A stretch of DNA of 64,000 nt from an uncultured Bacteroidota bacterium (GTDB lineage: Bacteria; Bacteroidota; Bacteroidia; Chitinophagales; Saprospiraceae). Location: positions 1-64,000 of the forward strand of contig CALMSX010000065.1 in assembly GCA_937872515.1 (NCBI GenBank), read 5' to 3'. Position numbers and translations under genes: made by a program. Position 1 is the stretch's first letter. The number at the start of each line of letters is the position of its first letter. Positions 62,048-64,000 of the stretch are shown here, in pieces. The notes under the pieces are model-generated. The model made no database searches. It was not told where the DNA came from and saw only the letters and a program-made list of their open reading frames with translations.

Positions 62048-62076
62048 TAAAAAGGCCTGGTCACAAAACCAGGCCT
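62048..62076 (-). terminator. Terminator of the 62125-62445 gene
   Basis: Perfect 9-bp stem AGGCCTGGT / ACCAGGCCT; read on the minus strand it is followed by TTTTTATTTT. Confidence 0.85.
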
Positions 62077-62124
62077 AACTTAATAGAAACTCTCACTTAT
62101 TCTCTTAAACGATGCTTTTCGGAC

Positions 62125-62445
62125 CTATTGAAGGGTCACTGGAAGCGTATAAACTTCAAATGGCTTAAGACCATCTGTGCTGATTTTTTTGTAGTTCAAA
62201 AGGTCTTTGATCTTTCCGTCCAGCTCTCTATCGCTGGTGCTGCTCACCAAAACCTCTCCATTGCTGTTAACAACAAAAGTGATTAGGAAACTCTTTTTTT
62301 CGGTGTTTTGCCATTCTGCTTTCATCAGGTGTTTGGCAACTTCATTTCTTACTCTTTCCGTAAGGCTTGGATCAATGTCTTTAGCATTGGTGATAAAGGC
62401 AGAAAATGTCAACAAACCGGCAACTAAAAACTTGGTAACTTTCAT
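62125..62445 (-). CDS. Small exported protein, TonB-C-like
   Basis: 106 residues. Signal peptide ends TNAK. The rest (FLITFVVNSNGEVLVSSTS, LNYKKIS, YTLPVTLQ) has the strand pattern of the periplasmic C-terminal TonB domain (F.V..dG.v.......), but there is no membrane anchor or Pro-rich spacer, so it is not a working TonB by itself. A family of similar stand-alone Bacteroidota proteins exists; function unknown. Monocistronic with its own terminator. Confidence 0.7.
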   Translation of the reverse strand: MKVTKFLVAGLLTFSAFITNAKDIDPSLTERVRNEVAKHLMKAEWQNTEKKSFLITFVVNSNGEVLVSSTSDRELDGKIKDLLNYKKISTDGLKPFEVYTLPVTLQ

Positions 62446-62653
62446 GGGTAAAAATTTAAATTTGATTGTATTGTGTGAATTAATACTCTACAGACGCAGG
62501 GACCCGCTATCAGGTTGCACGTACATAGACGAACTACCCACCTACTTCGACGAATAGCTGTAATTTAACATCCCTATAACTGAACTTAACAATTATATAA
62601 GGGAACTGGGGAACGATTTCACGCAACCCCATCTAAAAATGAAAGAAAAAAGA

Positions 62654-63664
62654 CTACCTCAGTGCAAAAGAGTCAAAAGCAACCAGGATTTTCTGGGTTA
62701 CCCTATGCTGGATCAGGAAAAATTCATCCTTATCGGTGTGCACCATAAAACGATTGTCAGGCCCTATTTCTTTGGGACTGTACTTACTTTCATTAAACTC
62801 TATATTGGCCAGTGAGTAAAAGGTGACACTGCGGGTACTGCCATCTTTGTGCACCACTTTCACTTCACAGAAAATGGGCTTTTGTAAGATCATGGTCCGA
62901 TTGGGATTATTAGAATCATTGTACTCTGCTACTATATTGGCAAAGCCACCGAGGAACGGATCCACCAGCTTTTCATTAAATTTGGGTAAGCGGGTTCCTG
63001 TGTAAGGGTTGGTAAGCTCCCAACCTAGTAATTTTTTCTCCAACTTAAAAGAGGAGGGTCTGTCATAAGGATATTTGATTTCAACCAATTTGATATCTTC
63101 TGCTTTTTCTACAAAGATGTCTTTGGTCTCGTATTCATTCATTTCAAATTCAAAGCGGGTGCGAATGGAGGTTTGAGATCCACGGGTAAATAATACATAA
63201 GGCTGTTTGGCACCTTCCATCAAAAAAGCAGTACCTGTTCCATCGCCAAGGTCCGGACCCAAAAAGAATGATTTCATCAATTTTTCATCGGTATCATAAA
63301 TTTGCACCTTGATGCCATTGTCATTAATAGCCCTGATGATGCGCTCACTACCCAGCTGATTGGGAATGTATTTTAAGGTCAGCTTATTCATGGTATTGAG
63401 CAGGTATCCGGTGGCTTCATTTCTGGCTTCACGCCCATTATTCATAAACCACTTATTACCTTTTTTTGTAAAAATGACTTTGGGATAATTTTTGCGCTGA
63501 ATGGCAATGACGCCTACATCTTGTATATTGTCTATCTTAAACCTTCGGTCCGACACATCCATACCCGCTTCTTCAGGCGATCCTTTAATCCAGTAAAGCA
63601 AGCCGCTCACAATTACCAAAACTGTCAATATCAGGGGTAAGATGTATTTTTTGTTCATCGCCAT
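62654..63664 (-). CDS. DUF4340 family membrane-anchored protein
   Basis: 336 residues (ATG 63664; 63658 also possible). One N-terminal membrane helix (YILPLILTVLVIVSGLLYWI), then an extracytoplasmic beta-rich body of two DUF4340 repeats (FTKKGNKWFMNNGREARNEA, VQIYDTDEKLMKSFFLG, RFMVHTDKDEFFLI). The gene follows gldG by four bases, an order common in Bacteroidota, where the products likely act with the GldFG ABC complex that supports gliding and type IX secretion. Role of DUF4340 not established. Confidence 0.85.
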   Translation of the reverse strand: MAMNKKYILPLILTVLVIVSGLLYWIKGSPEEAGMDVSDRRFKIDNIQDVGVIAIQRKNYPKVIFTKKGNKWFMNNGREARNEATGYLLNTMNKLTLKYIPNQLGSERIIRAINDNGIKVQIYDTDEKLMKSFFLGPDLGDGTGTAFLMEGAKQPYVLFTRGSQTSIRTRFEFEMNEYETKDIFVEKAEDIKLVEIKYPYDRPSSFKLEKKLLGWELTNPYTGTRLPKFNEKLVDPFLGGFANIVAEYNDSNNPNRTMILQKPIFCEVKVVHKDGSTRSVTFYSLANIEFNESKYSPKEIGPDNRFMVHTDKDEFFLIQHRVTQKILVAFDSFALR

Positions 63665-63668
63665 TTCT

Positions 63669-64000
63669 TTAAACTTGGGTATATTTTTTTCTTCTCCAAT
63701 AGGTATAGATCAATCCACTCAGGGCCAAAAACAAAAGAGGAAGTACAATATTGATCAGCTGCCACTTTGTCTTTTCTTTTTTGGCCTTTACTTTGTCAAG
63801 TAGCCTCAGCTTTAGTTCTTTCGACCTCGCACTCAATACACCATCTTCGTCAAGCAGATATTCTATCGTATTTAATATAAGGTCTTTGTTGCCCTTGTAA
63901 TATTTGATTTCCCATTTGTTGAAGCCGATCTCTTCGGTTTCATTGGTTCTGGTGTTGAGCAAATTTTGCATAAAGTCCACATCGCTAAACACTACCTGGG
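63669..64000 (-). CDS. gldG: GldG, gliding-motility ABC transporter auxiliary protein (C-terminal part)
   Basis: Partial: the frame runs off the right edge with QVVFSDVDFMQNLL. The visible 110 residues match the end of GldG: GNKDLILNTIEYLLDEDGVL, RSKELKLRLLDKVKAKKEKT, and one C-terminal membrane helix (about WQLINIVLPLLFLALSGLIY) with a basic tail. GldG works with GldA and GldF in an ABC complex needed for gliding and, by extension, T9SS function, which fits the many T9SS clients in this window. Confidence 0.9.
   Translation of the reverse strand, partial: QVVFSDVDFMQNLLNTRTNETEEIGFNKWEIKYYKGNKDLILNTIEYLLDEDGVLSARSKELKLRLLDKVKAKKEKTKWQLINIVLPLLFLALSGLIYTYWRRKKYTQV

Noticed and set aside
62446..62653. 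Small gene or RNA between the TonB-C-like and DUF4340 genes
   Set aside because: No coding frame with support and no recognisable RNA fold; a plus-strand frame at 62207-62557 is mostly antisense to a real gene.

Overview
The window reads as a chromosomal segment of a Bacteroidota bacterium, most like the Saprospiria/Chitinophagia side of the phylum. The evidence is direct. Several secreted proteins end in type A type-IX-secretion (T9SS) sorting domains. The right edge carries the end of gldG next to a DUF4340 gene. SusC-like TonB-dependent receptors are paired with DUF4249 and BtuG-like lipoproteins. Many start regions carry the Bacteroidota -7 promoter box TAnnTTTG, and Shine-Dalgarno sites are mostly absent. 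I see no insertion sequence, phage, CRISPR or rRNA; one tRNA-Ser is present.

Layout. 1-4915: the end of one T9SS protein, then a 1452-residue secreted dockerin/cohesin-like protein with an inserted C-type-lectin-like module. 5017-7425: housekeeping genes (ruvX, def, RNase HI, TatD). 7543-7630: tRNA-Ser(GGA). 7719-10036: an ExbB / four-helix protein / ExbD / ExbD energiser operon. 10146-14623: ruvB, DUF3467, a PKD-like membrane protein, an ABC exporter and a PUR-type nucleic-acid-binding protein. 18172-14628 (minus strand): operon terC, apbE, DnaQ-like exonuclease, MbnP-like lipoprotein. 23016-19409 (minus strand): a FadN/FadA-type beta-oxidation pair with a G-rich heptamer repeat between the genes and a palindrome in the promoter. 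23252-28060: outer-membrane barrel, tiny Ala/Pro/Glu lipoprotein, trpS, CotH/lamin-tail T9SS protein, YjbR-like protein. 31704-28105 (minus strand): a large secreted reprolysin-like protease. 32111-34753: LpxL-type acyltransferase, glycosylasparaginase and a lone LuxR-type response regulator, followed at 34890-38891 by a second giant dockerin/cohesin-like T9SS protein.

39005-43754 is a vitamin B12 locus: cobalamin riboswitch, BtuB-like receptor and BtuG-like beta-propeller lipoprotein, followed by an outer-membrane barrel and a DUF6580 membrane protein. 43802-47437 encodes a secreted receptor-L-domain protein with 13 tandem roughly 49-residue repeats. 50779-47491 (minus strand) is a TonB-dependent receptor with its DUF4249 lipoprotein. 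52277-59482 is the most system-like stretch: YceI, propeller-type LytS kinase, LytTR regulator, two lipoprotein c-type cytochromes, OB-fold protein, second YceI and DUF5777 barrel, packed head to tail with short overlaps. 59549-64000 holds a lipid kinase, TraB/GumN protein, Lrp/AsnC regulator, small TonB-C-like protein, DUF4340 protein and partial gldG.

Themes: surface display through T9SS, TonB-energised uptake (the ExbBD operon could power the two receptors), and an envelope redox/lipocalin module under apparent two-component control. The best candidates for undescribed biology are the 52277-59482 module, the paralogous dockerin-plus-cohesin proteins with an exchangeable lectin module and a 45-bp identical tract, and the riboswitch-linked B12 locus with its DUF6580 neighbour.
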